The notes beneath the pieces were generated by a model. The model was not told the DNA's origin. It worked only from the letters and a program-made list of their open reading frames with translations, and made no database searches. A DNA stretch of 64,000 bases from CAWINY01 sp963837635 (GTDB lineage Bacteria; Acidobacteriota; Terriglobia; Terriglobales; Acidobacteriaceae), in contig CAWINY010000003.1 of assembly GCA_963837635.1 (NCBI GenBank), positions 186,001 to 250,000 of the forward strand. Direction: 5' to 3'. Numbering within the stretch: the first letter of the stretch is position 1; every line of letters starts with the position of its first letter. The position numbers and the translations under genes were made by a program. Below are positions 26,139 through 34,778 of the stretch, one piece after another.

Positions 26139-27173
26139 TTATTTCGTAACCACCGCGCTTGCTTCGGCATAGCGCTTGGCCATTTCGGAAAGCGGCAGCG
26201 GCTTGTAGTCCCCCGCATGGCCAGCCTGGCCAAACTGACGCATGCGCTCGGCGACCACCTTCTTCATCGCCTCGCGCGCCGGCTTCAGGTAATCGCGCGG
26301 ATCAAACTTCTCCGGGGTTTCGGCGAACACCTTGCGGATGGCGCCGGTGATGGCCAGCCGGTTGTCGGTGTCCACATTGATCTTGCGCACCCCGTTGCGA
26401 ATGCCGAGTTGAATCTCCTCAACGGGCACGCCCCAGGTCTGTCTCAACTTGCCGCCGTACTGGTTGATGACGTCCTGCAATTCCTTGGGCACGCTCGAAG
26501 AGCCATGCATCACCAGGTGGGTGCTGGGCAGGCGCTTATGAATCTCGATCAGGCGCTCCATCTTGAGCACGCCCGCGTCCGGCTTCTTGGTGAACTTGTA
26601 GGCGCCGTGGCTGGTGCCGATGGCAAGCGCCAAGGCGTCCACGCCGGTGCGCTCAACGAATGCCACCGCCTGGTCAGGATCGGTGACATGCTCTAGCCCG
26701 GTGCCGCCCGCGCCGTGACCGTCTTCGATTCCGCCGAGCACGCCGATTTCGCCTTCCACCGTCACGCCCTTGGCGTGCGCCGCCTCGACCACCTCTCGTG
26801 TAACGCGCACGTTGTAATCGAAATCCGAGGGGGTCTTGCCGTCTTCCAGCAATGAGCCATCCATCATCACGCTGGTGAATCCCAGATCAATTGCGGACTT
26901 GCAGGTGGCGGGGCTGTTGCCGTGGTCCTGGTGCAGGGACATCGGGATCTCAGGGTAAAGCTCGGCGGCGGCCAGCATCAGGTGGTAAAGGTAGAGATCC
27001 TGCGAGTAGCTGCGCGCGCCGCGGCTGGCCTGCACGATCACCGGCGACTTGGTTTCCCGGGCCGCCTCCATGATCGCCTGGATCTGTTCCATGTTGTTGA
27101 CGTTGAAGGCGCCAACGCCATAACCGCCTTTGGCGGCCTCATCCAAAAGCTGCCGCATCGAGACTAAGGGCAT
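26139..27173 (-). CDS. fba: Class II fructose-bisphosphate aldolase
   Basis: A 344-residue zinc-dependent aldolase of glycolysis/gluconeogenesis, interconverting fructose-1,6-bisphosphate with dihydroxyacetone phosphate and glyceraldehyde-3-phosphate. It has the catalytic Asp83 and zinc ligand His84 (SLHQDHGNS), the EGEIGVLGG segment, a zinc His in GTSHGAYKF and another in [10 protein letters not shown], and the phosphate-binding NVDTDNRLA. The start at 27173 is fixed by AAAGGAG nine bases upstream on the minus strand. The same palindromic repeat family flanks the gene on both sides. Confidence 0.95.
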   Translation of the reverse strand: MPLVSMRQLLDEAAKGGYGVGAFNVNNMEQIQAIMEAARETKSPVIVQASRGARSYSQDLYLYHLMLAAAELYPEIPMSLHQDHGNSPATCKSAIDLGFTSVMMDGSLLEDGKTPSDFDYNVRVTREVVEAAHAKGVTVEGEIGVLGGIEDGHGAGGTGLEHVTDPDQAVAFVERTGVDALALAIGTSHGAYKFTKKPDAGVLKMERLIEIHKRLPSTHLVMHGSSSVPKELQDVINQYGGKLRQTWGVPVEEIQLGIRNGVRKINVDTDNRLAITGAIRKVFAETPEKFDPRDYLKPAREAMKKVVAERMRQFGQAGHAGDYKPLPLSEMAKRYAEASAVVTK

Positions 27174-27267
27174 GATGTAGATCTCCTTTGCAGGAATTCC
27201 TAATAAGACGAAACATTCTATCCCTGTGACGGATCGAGCGCGAGTAGCGCGCGAGGATCGGGCCAAC

Positions 27268-27365
27268 TGCTTACCGCGGATTGGACGGATGAAAACGGAT
27301 TCTCGCGGATATTTCTAAGGAATCCGTGACGATCCGTTCCAATCCGTGAAATCCGCGGTAAGTAG
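27268..27365. repeat. Family E palindromic repeat upstream of the aldolase gene
   Basis: The arms TTACCGCGGATTGGACGG and CAATCCGTGAAATCCGCGG followed by TAAG form a long imperfect hairpin; the unit GAAAACGGATTCTCGCGG lies inside. Confidence 0.75.
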
Positions 27366-27421
27366 TTTTCCAGGAAAATGAATAACGGTCCGATGGCCCG
27401 ATCACCCGAGGACCCGAGGGT

Positions 27422-28450
27422 TTAGGAGGTTCCCGCACCCTCCAGCGTCTCTTCCTGCTCCTTCTCCTGTTCGATCTTGCCTGAGGCTGACAAATACGCG
27501 CCGCCCAATAGCAGCATCCCCGAAAGGAATGACCAGAACATCAGGGTCACCGAGATGGAAAAAGGCCCGTAGACGTCGGCGAAGTTTAGCACCGGCAGGG
27601 CATGAAGGTAGGCGTACTTCGCAACTTCCTGGATCAATCCCGCGACGATGGCCGCCGGCAGCACCCAGCGGGCTTTGACCTTGCCGTTGGGCAGCAGCCA
27701 ATAGATCAGGAAGTAGATGGTGATGCTTGCCGCAATGGCGAACACCTTCATGATCAGCCAGTCCGCGCTGTGGCTGACGAAGTTGTCCCCCAGGATGCGA
27801 CCAATGAACACCTGGTTCCCCGCGGTCAGGGCGATCGAACTCAAGGCGAGCACGCCACAAGCAAAGGCCAGCCCCAGCGAGAGCAACTGGTTGGCGATAT
27901 AGGACCGGTTCTTCCTGATGCCCCATACCCGATTGAGCGCCACCTCAAGCGGAAGAAACACGCCGGTCGAAGTAAACAACAGGATGGCCAGCGACATCAC
28001 CTGTACGCCATGCCGGTCGCTCACCAGGATGTGCAGGTTGCGCACGATGAACTCCTGTCCCGCCGGCAGATAGGTGCGCAGCAATTGCTCGATCACGTCG
28101 TTCATCGCGTGCGAATGGAAGACCCGGCGCACCAGGGTCATCAGCAGCAGGATGAAGGGGAAGAACGACAGGATGGCATTCGCCGCTACCGAAAAGGCGA
28201 AGGTGTGCACCTCGGTCTGGGTCAGATACTTCAGCGTGGGCAACGCGCGGCGGCGCAAGGCGTCGACGGCAGATCGGCTTACGACAGGATCGGAGAGCGA
28301 TGGGCTCTGCGGCTGGGCCGGCGTTGAGGCGTCAGTTGCCGGAGCAGAGGTACGCTCGACCGCCGTGGCCGCCGCCGTAGCCTTGGACGAGCCCGGAGCG
28401 CTGCTTGCGGAAGCGGCGCGGCTGCCAAACTTCGAATCAGTAGAGGACAT
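27422..28450 (-). CDS. YihY/BrkB-family inner-membrane protein
   Basis: A 342-residue protein. The first 60-70 residues are Ala/Ser/Thr-rich and disordered. The rest shows about six hydrophobic segments with family patterns FAFSVAANAILSFFPFILLL, LLFTSTGVFLPLEVALNRVWG and YGPFSISVTLMFWSFLSGMLLLGGAYLSA. It ends in an acidic Glu/Gln tail. The family was once called ribonuclease BN by mistake, and its transport or structural role is still unclear. It lies downstream of, and is possibly unrelated to, the cold-shock gene, which is transcribed in the opposite direction. No partner genes are adjacent. Confidence 0.88.
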   Translation of the reverse strand: MSSTDSKFGSRAASASSAPGSSKATAAATAVERTSAPATDASTPAQPQSPSLSDPVVSRSAVDALRRRALPTLKYLTQTEVHTFAFSVAANAILSFFPFILLLMTLVRRVFHSHAMNDVIEQLLRTYLPAGQEFIVRNLHILVSDRHGVQVMSLAILLFTSTGVFLPLEVALNRVWGIRKNRSYIANQLLSLGLAFACGVLALSSIALTAGNQVFIGRILGDNFVSHSADWLIMKVFAIAASITIYFLIYWLLPNGKVKARWVLPAAIVAGLIQEVAKYAYLHALPVLNFADVYGPFSISVTLMFWSFLSGMLLLGGAYLSASGKIEQEKEQEETLEGAGTS

Positions 28451-29028
28451 CGGGATGGACTTATCGTATCAAAGCAGGTCGTTTGTCGTTGGTCGTTCGT
28501 CGTTGGCTAACGCCAGTTGAGGCTCAGGCTTATCGACTAACTAACGACAAATTTCCCACGTCCAGTTACTGGACAACGATCCGCAAAATCTGGAGTGCGG
28601 GCACGAAATCTGGATTGATCCTCAGGTCTATTCCCGATTTGGATGAACTTTCAATGTTTTCTGTAACTTCCCTCTTGCCCAAATTCAAAATTGCTGCCTA
28701 TGATGCAATCGCTCCACCTGAAATTTCTGGCGGGCAATATCTGGCTACTTCGTCGTGGTCAGCGGGTTTGGGTTGATGTTTTTGTGCTTGCAGGACTCTC
28801 CTCACGCGAACCGATCGGGCTCCGGAGTACAACACCAGGAGAATTAGGATTCCTCTGGTGCTGAACTCCGGAGCCCTTGTCGTTTGCATGTGGCGCTGCT
28901 GGCCAAGGCAGCAATCCCTCTCTTTTGCGGTAACTGCGCCCAAGCACCGGGGCGCCGGCACTCGCCTGGGGAGAAACTTCATTACACACACGGGGGCGCG
29001 TTTCGCTCAGATGTGAAAGGAGTAGGTT
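28451..29028. other. Long intergenic region / cold-shock leader
   Basis: About 580 bases with no supported gene. It holds a family B repeat (about 28475-28550), a stretch 28560-28800 in which I see nothing, a large perfect-looking hairpin (28817-28876) and a leader of about 150 bases to the cold-shock start. The cspA-type promoter must lie in or before this leader. Confidence 0.55.
28817..28876 (+). promoter_or_regulatory. Large hairpin in the cold-shock gene leader
   Basis: GGGCTCCGGAGTACAACACC pairs with GGTGCTGAACTCCGGAGCCC over 20 positions with two mismatches, and the inner GAATT / GGATTCCTCT region extends it. The hairpin is 60 bases long, 152 bases before the csp start, and followed by TTGTCGTTT. 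It could be a terminator/attenuator, a temperature-sensitive leader structure, or a small palindromic insertion. Confidence 0.55.
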
Positions 29029-29235
29029 GTGAGAGAGAAGGGTACAGTCAAGTGGTTTAATGGCGCCAAGGGCTATGGCTTCATCCAACGCAACACCGGG
29101 GAAGACGTGTTCGTTCACTTTTCGGCCATCCAAGAGAATGGCTACCGCACGTTGAATGAAGGCGAAACGGTCGAATTCGACCTGCTGAAGGGCCCTAAAG
29201 GCTACCAGGCCGCCAACGTCATACGCAACGCCTAA
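29029..29235 (+). CDS. Cold-shock protein (CspA family)
   Basis: A 68-residue single cold-shock domain. The RNA-binding motifs are RNP1 KGYGFIQ and RNP2 VFVHFSAI, preceded by [11 protein letters not shown]. It acts as an RNA chaperone. The GTG start at 29029 is fixed by AAAGGAG at 29016-29022. A long leader with a large hairpin precedes it and a hairpin terminator follows. A long structured leader is what regulated csp genes usually have, but temperature control here is inferred. Confidence 0.96.
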   Translation: MREKGTVKWFNGAKGYGFIQRNTGEDVFVHFSAIQENGYRTLNEGETVEFDLLKGPKGYQAANVIRNA

Positions 29236-29298
29236 GTGAACGGGAGATGATCCAGGGTCTTTGGAATCGGTCCCTTTGCACCCAATCCGCACTGACAG

Positions 29299-29332
29299 CC
29301 CTCCCGCCCCGTGGCGAGAGGGTTCTTCATTT
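29299..29332 (+). terminator. Rho-independent terminator of the cold-shock gene
   Basis: The stem CCCTC-C-CGCC / GGCG-A-GAGGG has one mismatch and loop CCGT, followed by TTCTTCATTT. It lies 64 bases after the csp stop and just before the convergent LuxR gene ends. Confidence 0.7.
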
Positions 29333-29337
29333 GAACT

Positions 29338-29994
29338 CTATTTGTTGCTGACCAGCGAGTGCGTGATGGCGTGCACCGAAAGAGCGATGCGGTTCTGCAC
29401 CCCGACTTTGCGCATCAACTTGGCCACATGAGCCTTCACCGTGCGCTCTTCGATACTGAGCGCGGCCCCGATCTCCTTATTCGAGCGCCCCGCCACCAGC
29501 AGTTCGAGCACTTCCTTCTCGCGGTCAGTGAAGGTGACGCGGCCGGCCGGGAAGATGCGCGCCGGATGGGAGGTGACCCGCTCGATGAAGATCGAGAGCA
29601 CGCGCCGCGGCGCCCACACCGAACCCTGGTTGACGATGTTGATGGCCTGAACGAATTCAGCCGGAGGGGCGGCCTCGTCCACGTAGCCCTTGGCGCCCGC
29701 CGCCAGCGCCTTCAGGATGGTCTCGTCGTCCGCCCCCGTACCCGTCACCACCACGCGCAGGTCGGGACGAGCGGCCTTGAGGCCGGCGACCACATCGAAC
29801 AAATTATGCCCTTCCCGGCTGCCCAATAGCACCAGATCGCTGTTCTCCAGCTGCGCAACCTCGGCCAGGGAGGCGGTGTTCAATTCAAGGTCGGGTTCTT
29901 TTTCAAACAGCGCGCGGAATCCGACGATGCGCAACGGATCAGTTTCGACCACGGTGATGCGCAGCTTCTTAGGTTTGGCGGGCAGGGGCTTCAT
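29338..29994 (-). CDS. LuxR-type regulator with a pseudo-receiver domain
   Basis: A 218-residue two-domain regulator. The N-terminal domain (about 8-125) follows the receiver pattern: VVETDPLRIVGF for the acidic pocket, VVVTGT for the conserved Thr, and AAGAKGYVDE with the conserved Lys. The phospho-acceptor strand reads DLVLLGSREG where typical receivers have a D followed by a loop, so the phosphorylated Asp is missing. The C-terminal LuxR helix-turn-helix is intact (TDREKEVLELLVAGRSNKEI, ERTVKAHVAKLMRK). AAAGGACGAG precedes the ATG. No histidine kinase is adjacent. It may be controlled by abundance, a ligand or protein contact instead. Confidence 0.88.
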   Translation of the reverse strand: MKPLPAKPKKLRITVVETDPLRIVGFRALFEKEPDLELNTASLAEVAQLENSDLVLLGSREGHNLFDVVAGLKAARPDLRVVVTGTGADDETILKALAAGAKGYVDEAAPPAEFVQAINIVNQGSVWAPRRVLSIFIERVTSHPARIFPAGRVTFTDREKEVLELLVAGRSNKEIGAALSIEERTVKAHVAKLMRKVGVQNRIALSVHAITHSLVSNK

Positions 29995-30310
29995 CTCGTC
30001 CTTTCGGGGTCGCGCGTAGGATAGCCTCTTTGCACTCCTTTGAAAAGAGTCCCTTGCCGCCTTTGCTAATTACCGGAGGCGTCCCGGGCGCGGCTGCTGA
30101 ACTAGCCGCTGATGAACGCTGATCCACGCTGCTCAGAAAAGGATTGATGGGCCCTTCATGATCAGCGGAAATCAGCGGCTGATGTTCCGGTGGAAATCAG
30201 CGGTTCACGCCGCTAAGGCGCGAAGAAGCATTTCAAATCACCACTCTTCGCGTCGGAGCCTGCCCTGAGCGAAGCCGAAGGGCGCCTTCGCGTTTGGGTG
30301 TTCATTCGCT
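29995..30310. repeat. Intergenic region with family G repeat (AATCAGCGGC)
   Basis: From about 30095, GCCGCTGATGAACGCTGATC pairs with TGATCAGCGGAAATCAGCGG. Then come GCGTTTGGG-type and GAGCGAAGCCGAAGG fragments related to family C. No gene is supported. Other family G copies are at 42665-42745 and 48572-48656. Confidence 0.7.
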
Positions 30311-30316
30311 CGGATT

Positions 30317-32359
30317 TTACGGCGCTGGCTGCGGAGCCGGAGCGTTTGGCTGCGACGCTGCGGGCGGCGGGGTGAGGCCCTGCGGGCCGCTGGACGGAGC
30401 CGGCGATGGCGCCGGCTGCGGTGGAATCTCGGTGCGTGGCGCGATGTTCGGCACCAAGGGCAACCGCTTGACCGCACCCGTCTCGGCATCGGCCAAGTCG
30501 ATCCCCAGATTGGTTAGCGTCAGCCCGGTTGCGCGGTCCAGTTCCACACGCGATTTTGCGTAGGCGCTCTCGGCCTGCACCAGGGTGGTCTCGGCCTGGG
30601 TGAGAGCGGTCTGCTGAATCATGACGTTGTAGGGAGTGGAGGCCCCCAGGGCATACTTTTTCTGCTCGGCGTCCAGCGACTGCACCGCCAGTTCGCGCCC
30701 GGCCAACGTGGCTTCGTAGAACGCGCGATTTTGCTGCAGCGCGTACTGCGCGTTGCGCACCTCGATGCGGATCTGGTTCTGGAGCTGCTGCAGGCGCATC
30801 TGAGCCTGGCGGTATTCCAGCTCGGAGCGCACCTGGTCGGCCTGGGCGGCGCGGTTGCGGATCGGGATCTGCACATTGATACCCACGCTCTTGTCAGGAA
30901 AATCCGCGCCGAAGAGGCTGGACAGCGCGCTGCCGTAGCCGCTGGGGCTGATTGCCGTGGATTGGCCGAATCGCGAGCCATTGAACGCGGGATTCTGCGT
31001 CCCGGCCAGCGCCGAAGTGCCATAGAAGGCGAACAGGTCCACCGTGGGTAGCAATTCGTTACGTGCGGCCTTGCGGCTGACGTCGCGATTGGTGAGGTCA
31101 ATGTTCGACTCCGCCAGTTCGGGGCGATGCGCAAGCGCGTCAGCTACCAGATCCTGGACAGGGCGGATTTCTTCGGTTGCCGGCAATTGAATCGTGCTGG
31201 TCGGAATCACCTCGGCCTCGGCAAGCGAGGGGTCGGTCAGATTGCGCGAGATCGCGTTCTTCATCAGCAATTGCTGAAGCTGAAGATTGGTGCGGGCGAC
31301 GATCAGGCTCTGGTTGCTGGTGGCCAGTTGGCTCTGGGCGCGGACTACTTCAATGGGTGCCAGCGTTCCGATCTGCACCTGCTTCTGGTTGTCGGCGAGC
31401 AGGCGCTTCGCCTGCTCCACCGCCTGCTCATTCACGCGAACGTTTTCGTAGGCGCTGACCAGGTCCCAGTAAATATCTTCAATCTGCGAGACGGTGGTTG
31501 TGACCTGCAGACGAAAAGCAACGTCGGAAATCTCACGGTTGTTCCTGGCGATGACAATCAGGCGGCGGTTGTTGTTGATTCCCCATCCCTGGAGCAAATG
31601 CTGGGTGAAGGTCAGGCGCAGGTTGGAATTGATTTGCGGGCTGAGCAGCGTGATCGTTTGGCTCGAGGTTTGCCGCTGGTTCTGGAAGCCCACGCTCAGG
31701 TTGGTGCCGGTGACGAATCCCTGGTTGTAGCTGAAGTTGGCGGTGCCGGTGTTCTGCGCCAGCACCCCGCTGCTGAAAGCGTTGGAGCTTGGGAAGTCGG
31801 CGTGTTCAATGCTCAAGTTCGAGCTGACAAACGGATCAAAGGAGGGGATCGGCCCGCCCACGGTGCCCAACGTGGAGGCCACAATTCCGCCGGCAGCGCC
31901 CGCCCCACCCGCCGCGGTGGTGGTGCCACCGGCGCCGGCTCCTTGAGCCCCAGTCGTGGGCGCGCCCCCGGTCACACCTGTCCCCGTGCCGCCAGGAGTA
32001 CCCTGCACAATGCCCGTCGCGATGCCGCGGAGACTACTGCCGGACTTGGAGCGAAGGATGTCGGTATCGGCAATGTTCAGGTTGTAGCGCGCGATCGCCA
32101 GGTCGAGATTGTTTTCCAGTGCCAGCGCAATCGCGTCTTCCAGCGAAAGCGTTATCTTGCCGTCCTTCATTACCTGGTCGAGCAGCGGCGTATTGGTGTA
32201 GTTCGGCTTGGCCACGGACCGCGAACTGTAGTTTCCAATCGGGTTCCACAGAGGCGCATTCGCTTTGCTGTAATCAGGTACCGGGTTCTGCGCCGCAAGA
32301 CTCCCGGCCATCGCGAGGACCATCACCCCAAACCACAATTTCCTGCCTAGACTTTTCAT
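30317..32359 (-). CDS. TolC-family outer-membrane efflux protein
   Basis: About 680 residues from ATG 32359, with a signal peptide (MKSLGRKLWFGVMVLAMAGS, cleavage near LAAQN). Two OEP repeats make the alpha-barrel, for example LVSAYENVRVNEQAVEQAKR and QAQMRLQQLQNQIRIEVRNAQYAL. TolC proteins are the outer-membrane channel of tripartite pumps and type I exporters. A low-complexity Gly/Thr/Ala stretch (about residues 118-165), absent from standard TolC, lies in the first half, and the C-terminus is Pro/Ala-rich. No inner-membrane pump or adaptor gene is adjacent, so the substrate is unknown. Confidence 0.9.
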   Translation of the reverse strand: MKSLGRKLWFGVMVLAMAGSLAAQNPVPDYSKANAPLWNPIGNYSSRSVAKPNYTNTPLLDQVMKDGKITLSLEDAIALALENNLDLAIARYNLNIADTDILRSKSGSSLRGIATGIVQGTPGGTGTGVTGGAPTTGAQGAGAGGTTTAAGGAGAAGGIVASTLGTVGGPIPSFDPFVSSNLSIEHADFPSSNAFSSGVLAQNTGTANFSYNQGFVTGTNLSVGFQNQRQTSSQTITLLSPQINSNLRLTFTQHLLQGWGINNNRRLIVIARNNREISDVAFRLQVTTTVSQIEDIYWDLVSAYENVRVNEQAVEQAKRLLADNQKQVQIGTLAPIEVVRAQSQLATSNQSLIVARTNLQLQQLLMKNAISRNLTDPSLAEAEVIPTSTIQLPATEEIRPVQDLVADALAHRPELAESNIDLTNRDVSRKAARNELLPTVDLFAFYGTSALAGTQNPAFNGSRFGQSTAISPSGYGSALSSLFGADFPDKSVGINVQIPIRNRAAQADQVRSELEYRQAQMRLQQLQNQIRIEVRNAQYALQQNRAFYEATLAGRELAVQSLDAEQKKYALGASTPYNVMIQQTALTQAETTLVQAESAYAKSRVELDRATGLTLTNLGIDLADAETGAVKRLPLVPNIAPRTEIPPQPAPSPAPSSGPQGLTPPPAASQPNAPAPQPAP

Positions 32360-32574
32360 CGCCATCTCCGCTGGAATCGCCAGCATGCTTCCAACCCAAA
32401 CGACAACTTGCGTCCACAAGCGCAAAGGCCGCCCTGCATGTACAGAGGAAAGACGGACTAGTATATCCGACAGGGTAAGCAGTTGCTTACAACTGCGGAG
32501 CGCCTGGGTGTAAAGAGTTGTTAAGGGACGGGTGCACGAAGAAAGGTCGCTTTCGGCTTTCGGCGATCAGCTCT

Positions 32575-32695
32575 CAGTGAATTGTCATTCCGATGCGGAG
32601 AGAAGCGGAGCCGGGGAATCTGCAGTTTGGTCAGTTCACCCGCATTGCGCGCAGAACTGCAGATTCCTCGCTCCGCTCGGAATGACAAAGCTGCG
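32575..32695. repeat. Family H palindromic repeat (TGTCATTCCGA ... CTGCAGATTCC)
   Basis: The left arm AATTGTCATTCCGATGCGGA with GGAATCTGCAGTTTGG pairs with the right arm AACTGCAGATTCCTCG and CTCGGAATGACAAAG. A second copy is at 41163-41262. Family D units precede it. The remainder of 32360-32744 shows nothing else. Confidence 0.8.
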
Positions 32696-32744
32696 AGGTG
32701 ATCGGAGGAGCAAAAGCCGAGGGCTTACAGCGCGCACTCGGGTC

Positions 32745-33035
32745 CTAGGGATTGACGACGCTGTAAAGCTCCCGCGATTTTTTCACGATGATTGCGTTCA
32801 GCCCGTTGGTGACGTACATGCGGAAGTGCTCGGAATTGCTGTGCGCATCGAGTGCCGCCAAGTCGTCGTACAGCTCGTAGAAGCAGAACTTGTTGGCATC
32901 GTTCAACGCTTGCAACCCGATGTAGGCGCGGCATCCCGGTTCCTTGCGCGTGTGCTCTTCCAAAGTGCGGATCAGCTCCTTGGCGCGCGCTTCGCTTCCC
33001 GGCTTGATGGTGAAATGCACGATCAACGAGATCAT
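32745..33035 (-). CDS. Antibiotic biosynthesis monooxygenase (ABM) family protein
   Basis: A 96-residue ferredoxin-fold protein of the ABM/YgiN type. It starts MISLIVHFTIKPGSEARAKE, as these proteins do, and has EPGCRAYIGLQAL and the aromatic FCFYELYDD strand before the SEHFRMY helix. Members include quinol oxygenases and small heme- or aldehyde-related enzymes, so the substrate is unclear. GGAG eight bases upstream supports the ATG. It lies 146 bases downstream of purA on the same strand, separated by a palindromic repeat. Confidence 0.85.
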   Translation of the reverse strand: MISLIVHFTIKPGSEARAKELIRTLEEHTRKEPGCRAYIGLQALNDANKFCFYELYDDLAALDAHSNSEHFRMYVTNGLNAIIVKKSRELYSVVNP

Positions 33036-33065
33036 CGCAATCTCCAGATGAATCGAAAAAGACGC

Positions 33066-33150
33066 TTTTGGCTATTGGCCCTTGGCTATCAGCTCTCGGC
33101 TCTGTCTTAAAGCCAACAGCCAACAGCCAACTGCCAATAGCCAATAGCGC
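33066..33150. repeat. Family I palindromic repeat (GGCTATTGGC)
   Basis: TTTTGGCTATTGGCCCTTGG on the left pairs with AACTGCCAATAGCCAATAGC on the right, with CAACAGCCAACAGCCAACTG direct units inside. It fills the purA-ABM gap. Confidence 0.65.
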
Positions 33151-33181
33151 CTTTCGCAAGAGTGTCGCTGAGGCCGAAACT

Positions 33182-34489
33182 CTACCCCAAAGCTTTCGCG
33201 AACTCGTCGGTAAAGATCGTCTGCTCGCGGTCGGGCCCGGTGGAAATCACGCCGATTTTGGCGCCGCTTTCCTTCTCCAGGAAGCTCAGGTATTCCTTCG
33301 CCTTCGCCGGCAGTTTGTCGTACTTGTTGATGCCGAGGGTCGAGGTCTGCCAGCCCGGGAACTTGGCGAACACCGGCTCGAGTTTGTCGTAAATGTGGGC
33401 CTGTGCCGGAACGTCGGTAATGGGCTTGCCGTCGACCTTATAGCCGGTGCACACGGAGATCTCCGGCAGTTCGTCCAGCACGTCCAGTTTGGTAATGACC
33501 AGCCATTCGATGCCGTTGATCATCACCGAATAGCGCAGCAGCACCAGATCCATCCAGCCGCAACGGCGCGGACGTCCGGTGACGGCGCCATACTCCACCC
33601 CGCGGTCGCGCAGGGCTTGCCCGGTGGCATCGTCCAGTTCGGTGGGGAAGGGACCGCCGCCCACGCGCGTGCAGTAGGCCTTGCTGACGCCGATCACGCT
33701 GCCGATCGAAGTCGGCGGAACTCCGGTGCCGATCACCGCGCCGCCCGAGCTGGCGCTGGAGGAAGTGACGAATGGGTACGAGCCATGGTCGATGTCCAGC
33801 ATCACCCCTTGCGCGCCTTCGAACATCACCCTCTCCCCGCTGGCGATGGCTTTGTTGAGCAGCACGGCGGTATCGGTCACAAAGGGCGCAATCTGTTCAC
33901 TGGCCTTGGCATACTCGTTATAGATTGTCTCCGGATCCAGCGGTTCGGTATTGAAGAGCGCATGCACAATCGCGTTCTTCTCCTGGCAGGCGTTGCGGAT
34001 GTGCGTCTTCAGCAGCGGCAGGTCGAGCAGATCCGCCACGCGCAAACCGCGGCGGCTGGCCTTGTCCTCGTAGCACGGCCCGATGCCGCGCGAGGTAGTG
34101 CCGATCTTCACCCGTCCGGGCGCGGTCTCCGCCGCCATCTCGATCATGCGATGGTAGGGCAGGATCACCTGCGCGCGATTGCTGAGAAACAGATTGCCGT
34201 CAATATGGATGCCAGCCTGCCGCAGCCGGTCGACTTCGTTCAGAAACGCGATCGGGTCGATCACCACGCCGTTGCCGATGACGCCCCGGCACCCCGGACG
34301 CACCACCCCGCTGGGCACCAGTTGCAGGATAAACTTCTGCCCGTCCCGCCAGACCGTGTGGCCCGCATTGTGGCCTCCGGCGTAACGCGCCACGATCGCA
34401 TAGCGCTCGCTGAGCACGTCTACGATTTTGCCCTTGCCTTCGTCGCCCCACTGGGCGCCGACCACCACCGCTGTTTTAAGATTGCTCAC
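33182..34489 (-). CDS. purA: Adenylosuccinate synthetase
   Basis: 435 residues; it joins IMP and aspartate with GTP in AMP synthesis. It has the P-loop-like GAQWGDEGKGK with the catalytic Asp and AGGHNAGHTVW with the catalytic His. Then come GTTSRGIGPCYEDKASRRG, the EGAQGVMLDIDHGSYPFVTSSS segment and GRPRRCGWMDLVLLRYS. The GTG at 34489 gives MSNLKTAVVVG and is preceded by GAGGAG on the minus strand; an ATG at 34516 would add nine residues. The surrounding genes are not purine genes. Confidence 0.96.
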   Translation of the reverse strand: MSNLKTAVVVGAQWGDEGKGKIVDVLSERYAIVARYAGGHNAGHTVWRDGQKFILQLVPSGVVRPGCRGVIGNGVVIDPIAFLNEVDRLRQAGIHIDGNLFLSNRAQVILPYHRMIEMAAETAPGRVKIGTTSRGIGPCYEDKASRRGLRVADLLDLPLLKTHIRNACQEKNAIVHALFNTEPLDPETIYNEYAKASEQIAPFVTDTAVLLNKAIASGERVMFEGAQGVMLDIDHGSYPFVTSSSASSGGAVIGTGVPPTSIGSVIGVSKAYCTRVGGGPFPTELDDATGQALRDRGVEYGAVTGRPRRCGWMDLVLLRYSVMINGIEWLVITKLDVLDELPEISVCTGYKVDGKPITDVPAQAHIYDKLEPVFAKFPGWQTSTLGINKYDKLPAKAKEYLSFLEKESGAKIGVISTGPDREQTIFTDEFAKALG

Positions 34490-34679
34490 CGCGCGCTCCT
34501 CGAATGCACACACCACTCACCCGCACGCCCATTGCAGTGGACTCTCATCCCAGCAACCGCAACACAAACCGTTGCCGGAGACCCAGCGGGAGAGTTGATG
34601 GATGGAATTAAACCAAATGATGATCTTACGCCCGCGCGCAGCTCAACGGCAATAAGAGGATTTTCGGTAGCGCCAGAGC

Positions 34680-34770
34680 CTGCTCTGAGCACAGTCGAAG
34701 GGTCTCGCCGGCGGACCCTTTCAGCGTTGCCGATTCAAGCAGGACCCGCCGGCGAGACGCCAGCGCTACT
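34680..34770. repeat. Family C fragment plus family A palindromic repeat
   Basis: CCTGCTCTGAGCACAGTCGAAGG (family C type) runs into GTCTCGCCGGCGGACCC, and the right arm is AGGACCCGCCGGCGAGACGC followed by CAGCGCTACT. It lies downstream of the HAD gene stop. Confidence 0.75.
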
Positions 34771-34778
34771 GCAGGATG

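Noticed and set aside
28483..28776. 97-codon frame upstream of the cold-shock gene
   Set aside because: Starts inside a family B repeat, has no ribosome-binding site and no conserved features.
31127..32350. 407-codon frame on the + strand opposite tolC
   Set aside because: Antisense shadow; no ribosome-binding site and no recognisable fold.
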